A stretch of DNA of 28,292 nt from URNF01 sp045543675 (GCA_045543675.1 JAZPXM010000009.1:1-28292), one strand, 5' to 3'; counted from the first letter of the stretch, positions 8,516 through 16,404 are shown. Program-made: numbers and translations. The notes: generated from the sequence alone by a model not told the origin.

Positions 8516-8779
8516 TTACAAATGTTGCATTTTCTGTTTTGCTCTGCCACGTAACGTTGCGGCGGATATCTGCGAAATGTATACCGTTTCATCACCGTTA
8601 TGCGCGCACACAATAAAAGATTTCGGCAGTTCGGGAGAGACGTTTACCACCCTGCCGCCTTTTTGTGCATCCGCTAAAAATTGCCGTGTCAGTTTCGATA
8701 CCGTGGTGTTTTCCATATCAAAAATACCGATAATGTCACGCGCACGTACCACCACGTCGTTTCCTAAATGTAAATACAT
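8516..8779 (-). CDS. remB: RemB-like regulatory protein (DUF370 family)
   Basis: An 87-residue protein starting MYLHLGNDVVVRARDIIGIFD, typical of the DUF370/RemA-RemB family. Its position between recF and gyrB is exactly that of remB (yaaB) in Bacillus subtilis. RemA-type proteins are DNA-binding regulators of extracellular matrix and osmoprotection genes in Bacillus; RemB is a relative with a less clear role. The start has an AAAGGAA Shine-Dalgarno and lies 27 nt after recF. Confidence 0.9.
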   Translation of the reverse strand: MYLHLGNDVVVRARDIIGIFDMENTTVSKLTRQFLADAQKGGRVVNVSPELPKSFIVCAHNGDETVYISQISAATLRGRAKQKMQHL

Positions 8780-8806
8780 ATATTTTCCTTTACAATTAGT
8801 ATAAAA

Positions 8807-9907
8807 TTATAAAATTTCGCCGTTTTGTATATGAAATACCTTGCCGCCTGTCTGCCTTTCGATAGCAACGTGGTCACAGCAGGTAATCAGCACCTGCCAA
8901 TCGTGGATATGGTTTAAGATATAATCCTGTCTGCCGATATCCAGTTCGCTCATCACATCATCCAACAGCGCGATAGGTTGTTCCCCTGTAACTTCTTTTA
9001 ACAAGGTTGCTTCTGCCAATTTCAGCGCCAATACACACGAACGTTTTTGCCCTTGCGAGCCGAAATCTTTAGCGGAAATACCGTCTAACGTGATCAGCAG
9101 GTCTTCCCTGTGTGCACCAACGGTAGAAAAGCCCGCTGCCATATCCTGTAACCGTGCTTCCGCGATTTTTAAACGATACTGCTCATACAGTTCCAAAAGC
9201 GATTCCGACGGGGTCACAGCGGTCTGCAGGGCAATGCCCAACTGTTCTTTACCGCCCGAAAGACCATTATACACAGCGGCACATTCGGGTAACATCTTTT
9301 TGATATACTTTAATCGTGCAAAGGTGACCTTTGCAGCGGCGGTGGCCAACGCTTCGTCCCAGACGGAAAGTTGACCGACGATGCTGTTTTTATCGCCGTC
9401 TCCGCTTTTGAGCAATTTTAATAATGCATTGCGCTGGGTCAGTATTTTGTGATATTCCGCTAAAATTTGGATATACGCGGGACGCAACTGACAGTAAGCG
9501 CTGTCAATAAATCGCCGCCGTTCTTCCGGTGCACCCGATACCAGATTTAGGTGCGCGGGGCAGAACACCACCGCACAAAATCTGCCGGTAATGGCGGTAG
9601 GCGATTTTTGTTTTACACCGTTTAGGGTCAAAGACCGCCGTTTTACGATCTCGATATCCGCCGTTTGTGTCCGTTCCCCTGCAAAGAAACGCGCGGAAAG
9701 CGCCGCTTTTTCTCGATGAAAGGTGATAAGTTCGCTGTCTTTCGCGCCGCGGAAACTTTTCCCGCCGGTAAAGATCCAGCACGCTTCCAACACGTTGGTT
9801 TTACCCTGCGCATTATCACCGTACAGAATATTTACCCCGCTTGACAGGTCTATTTTTCCGTCTTTCAGATTACGAAAGCCCGAAAATGCCAATGATTCAA
9901 TTCGCAA
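8807..9907 (-). CDS. recF: DNA replication and repair protein RecF
   Basis: SMC-like ATPase that helps load RecA at single-strand gaps. The protein has 366 residues. The Walker A motif GDNAQGKTN lies at 30-38, the ABC-type signature is DFGSQGQKRSCVLALKLAE, and the Walker B/D-loop is IALLDDVMSELD. The start used is TTG at 9907, which gives LRIESLAFSGFRNL and aligns well with known RecF N-termini; no ATG occurs nearby upstream in this frame. The TTG lies 11 nt inside the 3' end of rlbA, so translation is likely coupled, and only a weak GAGAG precedes it. Confidence 0.95.
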   Translation of the reverse strand: MRIESLAFSGFRNLKDGKIDLSSGVNILYGDNAQGKTNVLEACWIFTGGKSFRGAKDSELITFHREKAALSARFFAGERTQTADIEIVKRRSLTLNGVKQKSPTAITGRFCAVVFCPAHLNLVSGAPEERRRFIDSAYCQLRPAYIQILAEYHKILTQRNALLKLLKSGDGDKNSIVGQLSVWDEALATAAAKVTFARLKYIKKMLPECAAVYNGLSGGKEQLGIALQTAVTPSESLLELYEQYRLKIAEARLQDMAAGFSTVGAHREDLLITLDGISAKDFGSQGQKRSCVLALKLAEATLLKEVTGEQPIALLDDVMSELDIGRQDYILNHIHDWQVLITCCDHVAIERQTGGKVFHIQNGEIL

Positions 9908-10112
9908 TGGCTATCTCTCTCTTTTCGTGCGGTACGGTAACCTTGTCTCCGTCACGCAATTTTTTACCGCGCATTTCGCAGACTTCGTTATTTACAAGAA
10001 TAAGACCGCTTTTAATCATGATCTTCGCTTGTCCGCCGGTGGACGCGACCCCCGTTAATTTCAAAAGGTCGTCCAAGCGGATAAATTCGGTATCTATCTT
10101 GACAGTTTCCAT
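9897..10112 (-). CDS. rlbA: S4-domain RNA-binding protein RlbA (YaaA)
   Basis: A 71-residue S4-domain protein with FIRLDDLLKLTGVASTGGQ followed by IKSGLILVNNEVCEMRGKKL, the standard S4 RNA-binding fold. It occupies the conserved slot between dnaN and recF held by yaaA/rlbA in Bacillus. Small S4 proteins of this kind are linked to ribosome assembly. The ATG overlaps the dnaN stop (TAATG), and the 3' end overlaps recF, so dnaN-rlbA-recF are translationally linked. Confidence 0.92.
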   Translation of the reverse strand: METVKIDTEFIRLDDLLKLTGVASTGGQAKIMIKSGLILVNNEVCEMRGKKLRDGDKVTVPHEKREIAIAN

Positions 10113-11215
10113 TATTTTTTCAACCTCACAGGCAATACCAAGAACAAGAACGCATCACCCTCAGCAGGCATAATTTTCATAGGAGACAGCGGGCCGCCCA
10201 ATTCGATGCGAATTTCGTCCGTTTCGCTGTTTTTCAGCGCATCTAAAAGGAAACGGCTGTTAAAGCCCATATGTTCTTCATTACCGTTAATTTTCACGTC
10301 TACAACGTCGCTGGCACTGCCAAGCGGGGTGGAACAGGAGATCTTAATGGTATCGTCGGTAAAATCGCACACAAGCGGCGATTTCATACGGTCATTGATA
10401 ACCAAAGACGCACGGTCTACCGCCTGCATTAACGCCCTTGTATTGGCAAATACGGTGGTAGTAACGTTTTTCGGAATAGTTCTGCCGTAATCCATAAAAT
10501 CGCCGTCTAACAAACGGGAAATGACCGCATACCCTTTTACGCTCACCACAAGATGACGTCTGCCTACGGCAAAGGATACAGGCTCATCATCGTCGTCCAT
10601 CAGTTTTAACAATTCCTGCAAGCATTTACCGGGAACAACAAATTGCATATCGTCCCCGATATTCACCGCTTCGGAACGGATAGCCAAACGGAAACCGTCA
10701 ACCGAAATGAGTTTTAAAATACCGTTTGCCAATTCGAATTTGGTACCGCTGTAAATGGGACGCGGGTCATTGGGCTGTGCTACAGCAAAAATAGTTTGAC
10801 GGATCATACTTTTGATCACTTGCTGTGACAACGTAAAACCTGCACCGTCATCTACTTTCGGCAGTTCGGGAAAATCTTCCGAAGAAATACCCGTGATGGT
10901 AAAGCTGGTCACATCGCTTTGAATAATGGTATTACCCTTAGGATCGGATGCCAACACCACTTTTTCACCCGGCATTTTACGGACGATATCGCCAAACAAA
11001 CGGGAGGAAAAAACGATCTCACCCGTTTCTTTTACCACAGCTGGTACGGTGGTGGTGATACCCAATTCCATATCGTAACCTGCCAGGTACACGGCAGACG
11101 ACGTTGCACGCACCAAAATACCTTCCAGCGCAGGAATGGTACTTTTGGCGGCTACGGCACGCTGTACATTGGAAACGGCTTGCACTAACTCTTCTAAGGA
11201 ACACATAAATTGCAT
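10112..11215 (-). CDS. dnaN: DNA polymerase III beta sliding clamp
   Basis: Ring-shaped processivity clamp, 367 residues from the ATG at 11215 (MQFMCSLEELVQAVSNVQRA). An in-frame GTG at 11221 exists but is only 2 nt from the AAAGGAAG Shine-Dalgarno, whereas the ATG has about 8-nt spacing, so the ATG is preferred. Family features include KSTIPALEGILV near the start, SGLLLD-type SRFLLDALKN late in the protein, and the C-terminal hydrophobic-cleft region LSPMKIMPAEG...LVLPVRL. The origin spacer lies directly upstream. Confidence 0.97.
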   Translation of the reverse strand: MQFMCSLEELVQAVSNVQRAVAAKSTIPALEGILVRATSSAVYLAGYDMELGITTTVPAVVKETGEIVFSSRLFGDIVRKMPGEKVVLASDPKGNTIIQSDVTSFTITGISSEDFPELPKVDDGAGFTLSQQVIKSMIRQTIFAVAQPNDPRPIYSGTKFELANGILKLISVDGFRLAIRSEAVNIGDDMQFVVPGKCLQELLKLMDDDDEPVSFAVGRRHLVVSVKGYAVISRLLDGDFMDYGRTIPKNVTTTVFANTRALMQAVDRASLVINDRMKSPLVCDFTDDTIKISCSTPLGSASDVVDVKINGNEEHMGFNSRFLLDALKNSETDEIRIELGGPLSPMKIMPAEGDAFLFLVLPVRLKK

Positions 11216-11221
11216 ATACAC

Positions 11222-11697
11222 GACTTCCTTTCAGTGGAAAATAAAATACTTGTGTCAAATAGATATATATATATTTCTCTATTTTTCAGTAGTAGCAGTA
11301 GAGGGTGTGGAAAATGTGGAAAACTGCCCAACCCCGCACAATGTCTACGTTTTTATGTAGGTAATTTTTCATTTTGCGTTGTGGAAAAATTCGAAAAACT
11401 TTTTGGAATTTTTTAGTTTTAAACACCGTTGTGGAAATTTCTTTAAAATTCTTAAAAACTTTGTGAAAAGAAACAGACGGAAAAACGGATATTTTCAACA
11501 AAGCTTTGTGAAAACAATATGGAAAACCTGTTGATTATTTGTGTAAACTTCAAAAAAGTATGTTTAAAACACAAACGCCCCGTTTTTTTGTGAAAATGTG
11601 GAAAATTTCTTTCACAGAAAAGACCCAATATAATAAGGTATTTAATTATAATATATAGGAACGGACAAGCCGTTCGTATATATCAGCAGAAAACGCC
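11222..11697. other. oriC: chromosomal replication origin oriC (dnaA-dnaN spacer)
   Basis: This 476-bp AT-rich spacer has no gene. Five DnaA boxes of the form TGTGGAAAA or TGTGGAAAT on the plus strand (TTTTCCACA on the dnaA coding strand) lie at 11306-11314, 11315-11323, 11380-11388, 11430-11438 and 11597-11605, all in the same orientation. Several degenerate TTGTGAAAA motifs add to them (near 11461, 11506 and 11588). An AT-rich stretch at 11626-11660 and a 6-bp hairpin (GAACGG/CCGTTC, about 11659-11675) lie at the dnaA end. Position between dnaA and dnaN and box orientation match Bacillus-type origins. Confidence 0.9.
11261..11323 (-). other. origin unwinding module: tandem DnaA boxes, GC spacer, DnaA-trios, AT tract
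   Basis: Read on the minus strand, two head-to-tail TTTTCCACA boxes (11323-11306) are followed by CCCTCT, then a run of CTA/CTG triplets (11301-11287). The complementary strand reads TAG and CAG triplets. An AT tract with six TA steps follows (about 11285-11262). This order equals the basal unwinding system described for Bacillus subtilis, where DnaA extends from the boxes along the trios to melt the DNA. The assignment is by pattern. Confidence 0.75.
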
Positions 11698-13020
11698 TTA
11701 CGGATTTTCACTTAAATTTTTAATGATATCGGTCACCAAAATGTTAAATGCAGGATCCTTTTTCATTTTTTCTTCGATCTTTTTCAGCGCGTACACAACG
11801 GTAGAGTGATCGCGGGCGCCGAATTCTTCACCGATACTTTCCATAGAAAGACCGGTCATGGTACGGATAATATACTGCGCAATCTGGCGCGCCAACGAGA
11901 TGGGCGCACTGCGCTTGGGAGAACGGATATCTTCCACCGTCACCTGCATACTGCGGGCAACTTCTTCAATAATTCTGTCCGTTTTAATGGAAACGGGCTG
12001 GTTATCGGTACGGATATCCCGCACCGCATTCTGCGCTAAATGCAGGGTGATCTTTTCGCCGCCCAGCATATACTGCGCGCGTAAATTCTTAACAACGCCT
12101 TCCAACTGACGCACGTTGGTTTTGATTTGGGTAGCGATATATTCCGCCACTTCGTTGGATATCTCAAAACCCAGCGACTCCGCTTTTTTCTGCACGATAG
12201 CAATACGGGTCTCAATGTCCGGCGGCTGAATGTCCGCGGTAAGACCCATCTCAAAACGGGAACGTAAACGGTCGTCTAAATACGCAATTTCTTTGGGCGG
12301 ACGGTCGGAGGTTAACACGATCTGTTTATTATTGGAATGTAAGTAGTCGAACATATGGAAAAATTCCGCCTGCGTACTTTCCTTGCCGCTTAAAAACTGA
12401 ATGTCGTCCACCAGCAAAACGTCCACCGCGTGATATTTCTGTCGCAGTTCTTCCCCGTCACCGCTGCGGATCTTTTCAATGATTTCGTTGATCATGGTCT
12501 GACCCTTGATATACAAAATATTGAAATGCGGATTTTTTCTGCGTATCTCATTGCAGATGGCATACATCAAATGGGTCTTACCAAGGCCTGTCCCGCCGTG
12601 AATAAACAACGGATTGTATTGCCCCGCAGGATGCCCTGCCACCGCCTGCGCCGCCACATAGGCAAAACGGTTCGACGGACCGATAATAAAGTTTTCAAAC
12701 TTGAAATTACTCTCAAAATCGGAAGATGTTTCGGAAAGTTTGGCAGACTCTTCGTCTCTCGGTAAACTTTCTCTGGCATATATGGTAAGCCCTAACGGAA
12801 TACCCAACACCTGTTCAAACGCCGCAATAATTTTCGGACTGTAATGCTGTTCAATGGTATTTTTCTGAAATTCGGTCTGTACCAGACATACCATCTTACC
12901 GTTTTCAATCGCGGCGGGCTCGATCTGGTTGAGCCACACATCAAAAGCCGTCTGCGAAAACTGCGCCGTTTTCTGCAGATAGTCTAAAACTTTCGCCCAC
13001 GCTTCATTGATTGTTTCCAT
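11698..13020 (-). CDS. dnaA: chromosomal replication initiator protein DnaA
   Basis: AAA+ ATPase that binds DnaA boxes and opens oriC. The protein has 440 residues. Domain I spans about 1-80 and a short acidic linker about 86-105. The AAA+ core has Walker A GGTGLGKTH (142-150), Walker B LLVDDIQFLSGKE and sensor LTSDRPPKEI. The C-terminal helix-turn-helix signature is GARDHSTVVYALKKIEEKM. The start has an AGGAG Shine-Dalgarno 7 nt upstream. It is transcribed away from rpmH and toward the origin spacer and dnaN. Identification is secure. Confidence 0.98.
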   Translation of the reverse strand: METINEAWAKVLDYLQKTAQFSQTAFDVWLNQIEPAAIENGKMVCLVQTEFQKNTIEQHYSPKIIAAFEQVLGIPLGLTIYARESLPRDEESAKLSETSSDFESNFKFENFIIGPSNRFAYVAAQAVAGHPAGQYNPLFIHGGTGLGKTHLMYAICNEIRRKNPHFNILYIKGQTMINEIIEKIRSGDGEELRQKYHAVDVLLVDDIQFLSGKESTQAEFFHMFDYLHSNNKQIVLTSDRPPKEIAYLDDRLRSRFEMGLTADIQPPDIETRIAIVQKKAESLGFEISNEVAEYIATQIKTNVRQLEGVVKNLRAQYMLGGEKITLHLAQNAVRDIRTDNQPVSIKTDRIIEEVARSMQVTVEDIRSPKRSAPISLARQIAQYIIRTMTGLSMESIGEEFGARDHSTVVYALKKIEEKMKKDPAFNILVTDIIKNLSENP

Positions 13021-13082
13021 AACATTTCTCCTATGTAAAAAAGCAAATACTGTTCAAAAAGGGTATACATACCTATACTATA

Positions 13083-13111
13083 ATTATAACATATAAAAAT
13101 AAAAAACACAA
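13083..13111 (-). promoter_or_regulatory. dnaA promoter
   Basis: Minus-strand TTGTGT and TATAAT are separated by 17 bp, about 65 bp upstream of the dnaA ATG. A second AT-rich palindromic stretch (TATAATTATA) lies at the -10. Good sigma-A-type match. Confidence 0.65.
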
Positions 13112-13280
13112 ACATTTTTATTGAATTTTCTTGTTATTTTTCAAAAAAAGTAAAATTCTTAAATAACGCCCCGAAAACCGCAAAAAAACGGCTTTTTAGC
13201 GAAAAGAAACCGCAAAAAAACAAGGGCAGAAGCCGCATTTTTGTGAAAAGTCACGGAAATGCGAAAAAAATAAAAAAAAC
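13112..13280. other. A/T-rich spacer between the dnaA and rpmH promoters
   Basis: No gene is visible. The plus strand is strongly A-rich and carries a 14-nt direct repeat, AACCGCAAAAAAAC, at 13176-13189 and 13208-13221, 32 bp apart (about three helical turns). No exact TTTTCCACA box was found here. It may form the second, upstream half of a bipartite origin or simply a divergent promoter region. Confidence 0.4.
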
Positions 13281-13310
13281 TTGACTTTTTATATAGTATT
13301 GTTTTATAAT
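13281..13310 (+). promoter_or_regulatory. rpmH promoter
   Basis: TTGACT (13281-13286) and a perfect TATAAT (13305-13310) with an 18-bp spacer, about 68 bp upstream of the rpmH start. An A-rich tract just upstream could act as an UP element. Confidence 0.8.
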
Positions 13311-13378
13311 ACATCTTTGCAAGGTAAAGTGTCTCTTTTGATACAATTATTTGACCGTAGCGAAAGGAGGACGGAAAT

Positions 13379-13513
13379 ATGCTTCGTACCTATCAACCGA
13401 AAAAACGTCATCGCAAAATGGAACACGGTTTCCGTAAAAGAATGTCTACTGCTAACGGCCGCAAGGTGCTTGCTCGCAGAAGAGCAAAGGGCAGAAAACA
13501 GCTGACCTATTAA
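13379..13513 (+). CDS. rpmH: 50S ribosomal protein L34
   Basis: A 44-residue, highly basic ribosomal protein of the large subunit. It has the full family pattern: MLRTYQPKKRHRKMEHGFRK at the start, then RMSTANGRKVLARRRAKGRK. The start is set by GAAAGGAGG at ideal spacing. It is the first gene on the plus-strand side of the origin, has its own promoter, and is followed by a terminator that separates it at least partly from rnpA. Confidence 0.98.
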   Translation: MLRTYQPKKRHRKMEHGFRKRMSTANGRKVLARRRAKGRKQLTY

Positions 13514-13521
13514 AAACATTA

Positions 13522-13547
13522 AAAGACCACGCAGGTGGTCTTTTTTT
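13522..13547 (+). terminator. intrinsic terminator after rpmH
   Basis: A 9-bp stem (AAAGACCAC with GTGGTCTTT), GCAG loop, and a T7 tail overlapping the stem end. It lies between rpmH and rnpA and would let L34 be made in excess of the downstream proteins, with read-through supplying rnpA. Confidence 0.9.
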
Positions 13548-13574
13548 GTAAGTAGGAAAAAGGAGGCGTCTTTT

Positions 13575-13910
13575 ATGAAGGAAACGGTACTGCGGCAGAA
13601 TACGCAGTTTCGCACTTTGTATTATCGCGGCGCCACCCGCGCCGACAAACTGATCATTGTGTTTGCGCGCAAAAACCATCTACCGTATACCCGTACGGGT
13701 ATCACCACCGGCAAAAAAGTCGGTAACGCCGTCAAACGCTCCCGCGCGCGCCGTGTCATTCGCGCGGCGTATCGGGAATTGATACCTGAAGTCAAAGCAG
13801 GGTACGATCTGGTGTTTGTGGCGCGTACCGCCACCGCGTTTTGCAAAAGCGGTGAAGTGACCGCCGCTTTGCGGCGGGTGTTGTGTGAATTGGATGTGAT
13901 AGACGGATGA
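13575..13910 (+). CDS. rnpA: ribonuclease P protein component
   Basis: Small basic protein that binds the RNase P RNA and helps cleave the 5' leader of pre-tRNAs. The protein has 111 residues. The RNR signature GKKVGNAVKRSRARRVIR lies at about 46-63, followed by AAYRELI. The GGAGG Shine-Dalgarno is near 13560. The 3' end overlaps the yidD start by 4 nt (ATGA), indicating translational coupling. Family length and position are standard. Confidence 0.96.
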   Translation: MKETVLRQNTQFRTLYYRGATRADKLIIVFARKNHLPYTRTGITTGKKVGNAVKRSRARRVIRAAYRELIPEVKAGYDLVFVARTATAFCKSGEVTAALRRVLCELDVIDG

Positions 13911-14140
13911 AAACCGTTTTACTTTGCTTGATCCGTTTTTATCGCCGCCATTTGTCACATTTTTCGCACGGGTGTTGTCGGTTTTCCCCGACCTGCTCGG
14001 CGTATGCGCTGGAAGCCATAGAAGTGCACGGCGCATTCAAAGGGACCGCACTGAGTATTTGGCGGCTGTTGCGGTGTAACCCTTTATGCAAAGGCGGGTA
14101 CGACCCCGTACCGCCGAAAAAAGAAAAAGCCAAAAAATAA
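13907..14140 (+). CDS. yidD: membrane protein insertion efficiency factor YidD
   Basis: A 77-residue protein with the conserved cysteine-rich YidD core CCRFSPTCSAYALEAI (23-38) and RLLRCNPLCKGGYDPVP (53-69), ending in a lysine-rich tail. YidD is a membrane-associated factor that aids YidC-dependent insertion. It overlaps rnpA by 4 nt and is followed by a 70-nt gap before yidC that holds an inverted repeat. Confidence 0.96.
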   Translation: MKTVLLCLIRFYRRHLSHFSHGCCRFSPTCSAYALEAIEVHGAFKGTALSIWRLLRCNPLCKGGYDPVPPKKEKAKK

Positions 14141-14145
14141 CACCT

Positions 14146-14187
14146 GACCGTTTACCACCACTTCTTCTCCTTCTGCGTAAACGGTTC
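14146..14187 (+). promoter_or_regulatory. inverted repeat in the yidC leader, possible SD-sequestering structure
   Basis: ACCGTTTAC (14147-14155) is the reverse complement of GTAAACGGT (14177-14185), with a 21-nt pyrimidine-rich loop containing TTCTCCTT. That loop segment can also pair with the yidC Shine-Dalgarno AAGGAGGA (about 14195-14202), so two exclusive folds are possible. There is no T-run, so it is not a normal terminator. Function is inferred. Confidence 0.4.
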
Positions 14188-14210
14188 ACGAAAAAAGGAG
14201 GAACCCCACT

Positions 14211-15332
14211 ATGATGAAGATTTTCGGCATCTTTGCCGGACCGCTGGGCTGGATTATGTCCTTGTTCTACGACTGGATGGGCAGTTACTTTTTGACCATC
14301 TTGGTGTTCACGGTAGTCATCCGCTTGGCAATGTTCCCGCTGTCCTTAAATCAGCAAAAACAGCAGGCACAACGCGCAAAATTGGCGCCCCGCCTGGAAC
14401 GTCTGCAGAAAAAATACGGTCAAGACCAGCAGAAATTGATGGAAAAACAGCAGGAGCTGTACCAAAAAGAAGGTATTAAGATGACCGCGGGTTGCCTGCC
14501 GATGATCATCCAAATGTTGGTGCTGATGAGCGTTATCGCGGTGATTTATAAACCGCTGACCTACCTGCAGGATATTCCCGCAACCGCTATTGACAGCAGT
14601 ATCACCGCGCTTACCGAAATTGAAATTGAAAAAGATAAGCCGCTTGTGACCGCCGCTGAAGCCAAAAATGATTATTATAAGGAATTGACCCTTTTAAAAC
14701 ACGTGGAAAATTACCCCGCGGAAGTGAAAAAAGCACTTTCCACCGCGCAGGTCACAGACGTAGATGCTACCTATAACACCATGGTAGAGACCCAAAAAGA
14801 GTTCAAGGTGTTCGGGCTGTCCTTGCTGGATACCCCGTGGACCGGCAGTTTTACGGGTATCAGTTGGTTGTGGCTGGTTGCTATTCTGTCCGGTCTGACA
14901 TCTGTGGGCGTGTCGCTTATTTCGATGCATTATACCAAGAGTTCCATGCCGCAACAAGCGGGCGGCTGTTCACCGAACGCGATGATGCTGATGATGCCCT
15001 TAATGTCTCTGTTCATTTCGTTCGGCGTACCTGCCGGCGTTGGTTTGTACTGGATCTTGTCTAACCTGCTGGCTATGGTGCAGACGGTGGTATTAAATAA
15101 TATTTATAACCCCACCAAGATTCGCGAACAAGCGCAAAAAGAATACGAAGAACGCCGTAAACGAAAACAAGAAGACAAAAAACGTCTTGCGGAATCCCGT
15201 GCAAGAGAAGAAGCCGCGCTGAAAGCGGAAAAAGAAGAAGCGGAACGTAAAGCCGCCGAACAAAAGAAAAATAAAAAAGCATCTGCCTCCACCGACACCA
15301 CCTCCGCAGATGACGGAAAGGAAGAAAAATAA
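14211..15332 (+). CDS. yidC: membrane protein insertase YidC/Oxa1
   Basis: Inserts membrane proteins with or without SecYEG. The protein has 373 residues. The first helix region ends in LVFTVVIRLAMFPLSLNQQ, with the conserved hydrophilic-groove arginine at about residue 38. A cytoplasmic coiled-coil hairpin follows (about 48-90). The second helix (TAGCLPMIIQMLVLMSVIAV) is followed by a long extracytoplasmic loop (about 120-210), then the last helices with the MMLMMPLMSLFISFGVPAGVG signature. The C-terminal 70 residues are highly charged (KRKQEDKKRLAESRAREEAA), as in ribosome-binding tails. No lipobox is seen. AAAGGAGG precedes ATGATG; the first ATG is used. Confidence 0.95.
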   Translation: MMKIFGIFAGPLGWIMSLFYDWMGSYFLTILVFTVVIRLAMFPLSLNQQKQQAQRAKLAPRLERLQKKYGQDQQKLMEKQQELYQKEGIKMTAGCLPMIIQMLVLMSVIAVIYKPLTYLQDIPATAIDSSITALTEIEIEKDKPLVTAAEAKNDYYKELTLLKHVENYPAEVKKALSTAQVTDVDATYNTMVETQKEFKVFGLSLLDTPWTGSFTGISWLWLVAILSGLTSVGVSLISMHYTKSSMPQQAGGCSPNAMMLMMPLMSLFISFGVPAGVGLYWILSNLLAMVQTVVLNNIYNPTKIREQAQKEYEERRKRKQEDKKRLAESRAREEAALKAEKEEAERKAAEQKKNKKASASTDTTSADDGKEEK

Positions 15333-15333
15333 T

Positions 15334-16194
15334 ATGGCAAAAGAACTCGTAATGAAAGCCGCAACCGTCGAAGAAGCACAGGCGAAATTGGTGGAAGCGT
15401 TGGGCGTCCCCGCCGCATCTATCCGTTTTGAAACGCTTACCGCACCGCAGAAAAAAACCTTAGGTTTGTTTGGTGGTGCGGATGCGGAAGTGAAAGGTAC
15501 CGTTGTAGACGGTGCAGCCGAAGCGGCAAAAGCATTTTTGGAAGACGTACTCACCGAAATGGGTGCTGCCGACTTTACCGTGACCGTCAACGAGACCAAA
15601 GATACTTGTCTGATGGTGGTAGAAGGCGAAGATTTAGGGTTTATTATCGGTCGCCGCGGTGAAACGCTGGATGCGTTGCAGTATTTGGTTGGTCTGGTTG
15701 CTAACCGCATAGATAAAGACTATTGCCGTATCAATATCGATATCGGTAACTACCGCGAAAAGAGAGAAAAGACCTTGGTAGCGCTCGCCAAGAAAATGGG
15801 CGCGCAGGCAGCCAAAACCGGCCGCCGTTGCTCGTTAGAGCCGATGAACCCGTACGAACGCCGCATTATCCACACCACCGTGCAGGATATTGACGGTGCC
15901 ACCTCCTGGAGTGTGGGCAGCGACAGCGCCCGTCACGTGGTTATCGGTCCTTCGGACGATAATCCCGTAAAACAGCAGCGCAATTCCCGTCGCCGTTCGC
16001 GCAAAAACAATGACGGCGGCGCCCGCACCGAGCGTCCCGCACGCCGCGAAACCGAAGTAGCGGAAGGCAGACCGGTACGTCAGTTTGTACCGCGCAGCAA
16101 TCCGTTGCCGATGGTTGACGGCGCTACTCCGCCGCAGAAAACCGAATCGCAGGCAGAACAGTCTGCATTCCTGTACGGCAGAATTGATCTGTAA
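15334..16194 (+). CDS. khpB: RNA-binding protein KhpB (Jag)
   Basis: A 286-residue protein with a Jag N-terminal domain (about 1-55), a KH domain with GFIIGRRGETLDALQYL (102-118), and an R3H domain with NPYERRIIHTTVQD followed by SARHVVIGP. Residues past about 210 are an arginine-rich, probably disordered tail. It acts with KhpA in post-transcriptional control of cell-envelope genes in Gram-positive bacteria. The start 1 nt after the yidC stop is chosen because GGAAAGGAAG lies just upstream; an in-frame ATG 24 nt earlier would lie inside yidC. Bacillus has mnmE and mnmG next; here repeats follow instead. Confidence 0.94.
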   Translation: MAKELVMKAATVEEAQAKLVEALGVPAASIRFETLTAPQKKTLGLFGGADAEVKGTVVDGAAEAAKAFLEDVLTEMGAADFTVTVNETKDTCLMVVEGEDLGFIIGRRGETLDALQYLVGLVANRIDKDYCRINIDIGNYREKREKTLVALAKKMGAQAAKTGRRCSLEPMNPYERRIIHTTVQDIDGATSWSVGSDSARHVVIGPSDDNPVKQQRNSRRRSRKNNDGGARTERPARRETEVAEGRPVRQFVPRSNPLPMVDGATPPQKTESQAEQSAFLYGRIDL

Positions 16195-16215
16195 TAAAAC
16201 CCCCCCGATAAGTGA

Positions 16216-16336
16216 GTTGCGGGTAGGGATTTGATGACAATTATACCAGCAACGTAGGGCAGGTATTCCCCTGACAGGGGAAATGTCCGAAGGACAAAGG
16301 GGTGCCTGTCTTGGGGAAGATTACTCCTGCCGTAAC
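16216..16336 (+). repeat. ~122-bp dispersed repeat, copy A
   Basis: This segment is almost identical, in inverted orientation, to 26905-27026. Shared text includes GGGATTTGATGACAATTATA, CAGCAACGTAGGGCAGG and GTGCCTGTCTTGG; only a few substitutions and a 1-nt length difference are visible. Internal palindromes include CCCCTGACAGGGG and GTCCGAAGGAC. It looks like a non-coding dispersed element, not a gene. Confidence 0.85.
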
Positions 16337-16404
16337 GGTATCTAAAGCGGGACGATGTGGGCATCGTCCCCTACAAATCCTATGTAAAAATCCACAAAAA
16401 GATA
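16337..16404. other. short repeat-like spacer
   Basis: Contains a hairpin GGGACGATGTGGGCATCGTCCC (arms GGGACGATG and CATCGTCCC, about 16349-16370) and CCTATGTAAAAATC, also found before the second hairpin at about 22932-22946. No gene is visible. Confidence 0.45.

Noticed and set aside
11261..11275. TTGACA on the minus strand near 11255 as a dnaN promoter
   Set aside because: The -35 is perfect, but no acceptable -10 lies 15-19 bp downstream, so a promoter was not called.
11659..11675. Hairpin GAACGG/CCGTTC as a dnaA terminator
   Set aside because: Short stem and no T-run in the dnaA direction; left as a minor part of oriC.
13522..13547. Riboswitch or leader before rnpA
   Set aside because: The structure is a plain stem with a T7 tail immediately after rpmH, so an intrinsic terminator explains it.
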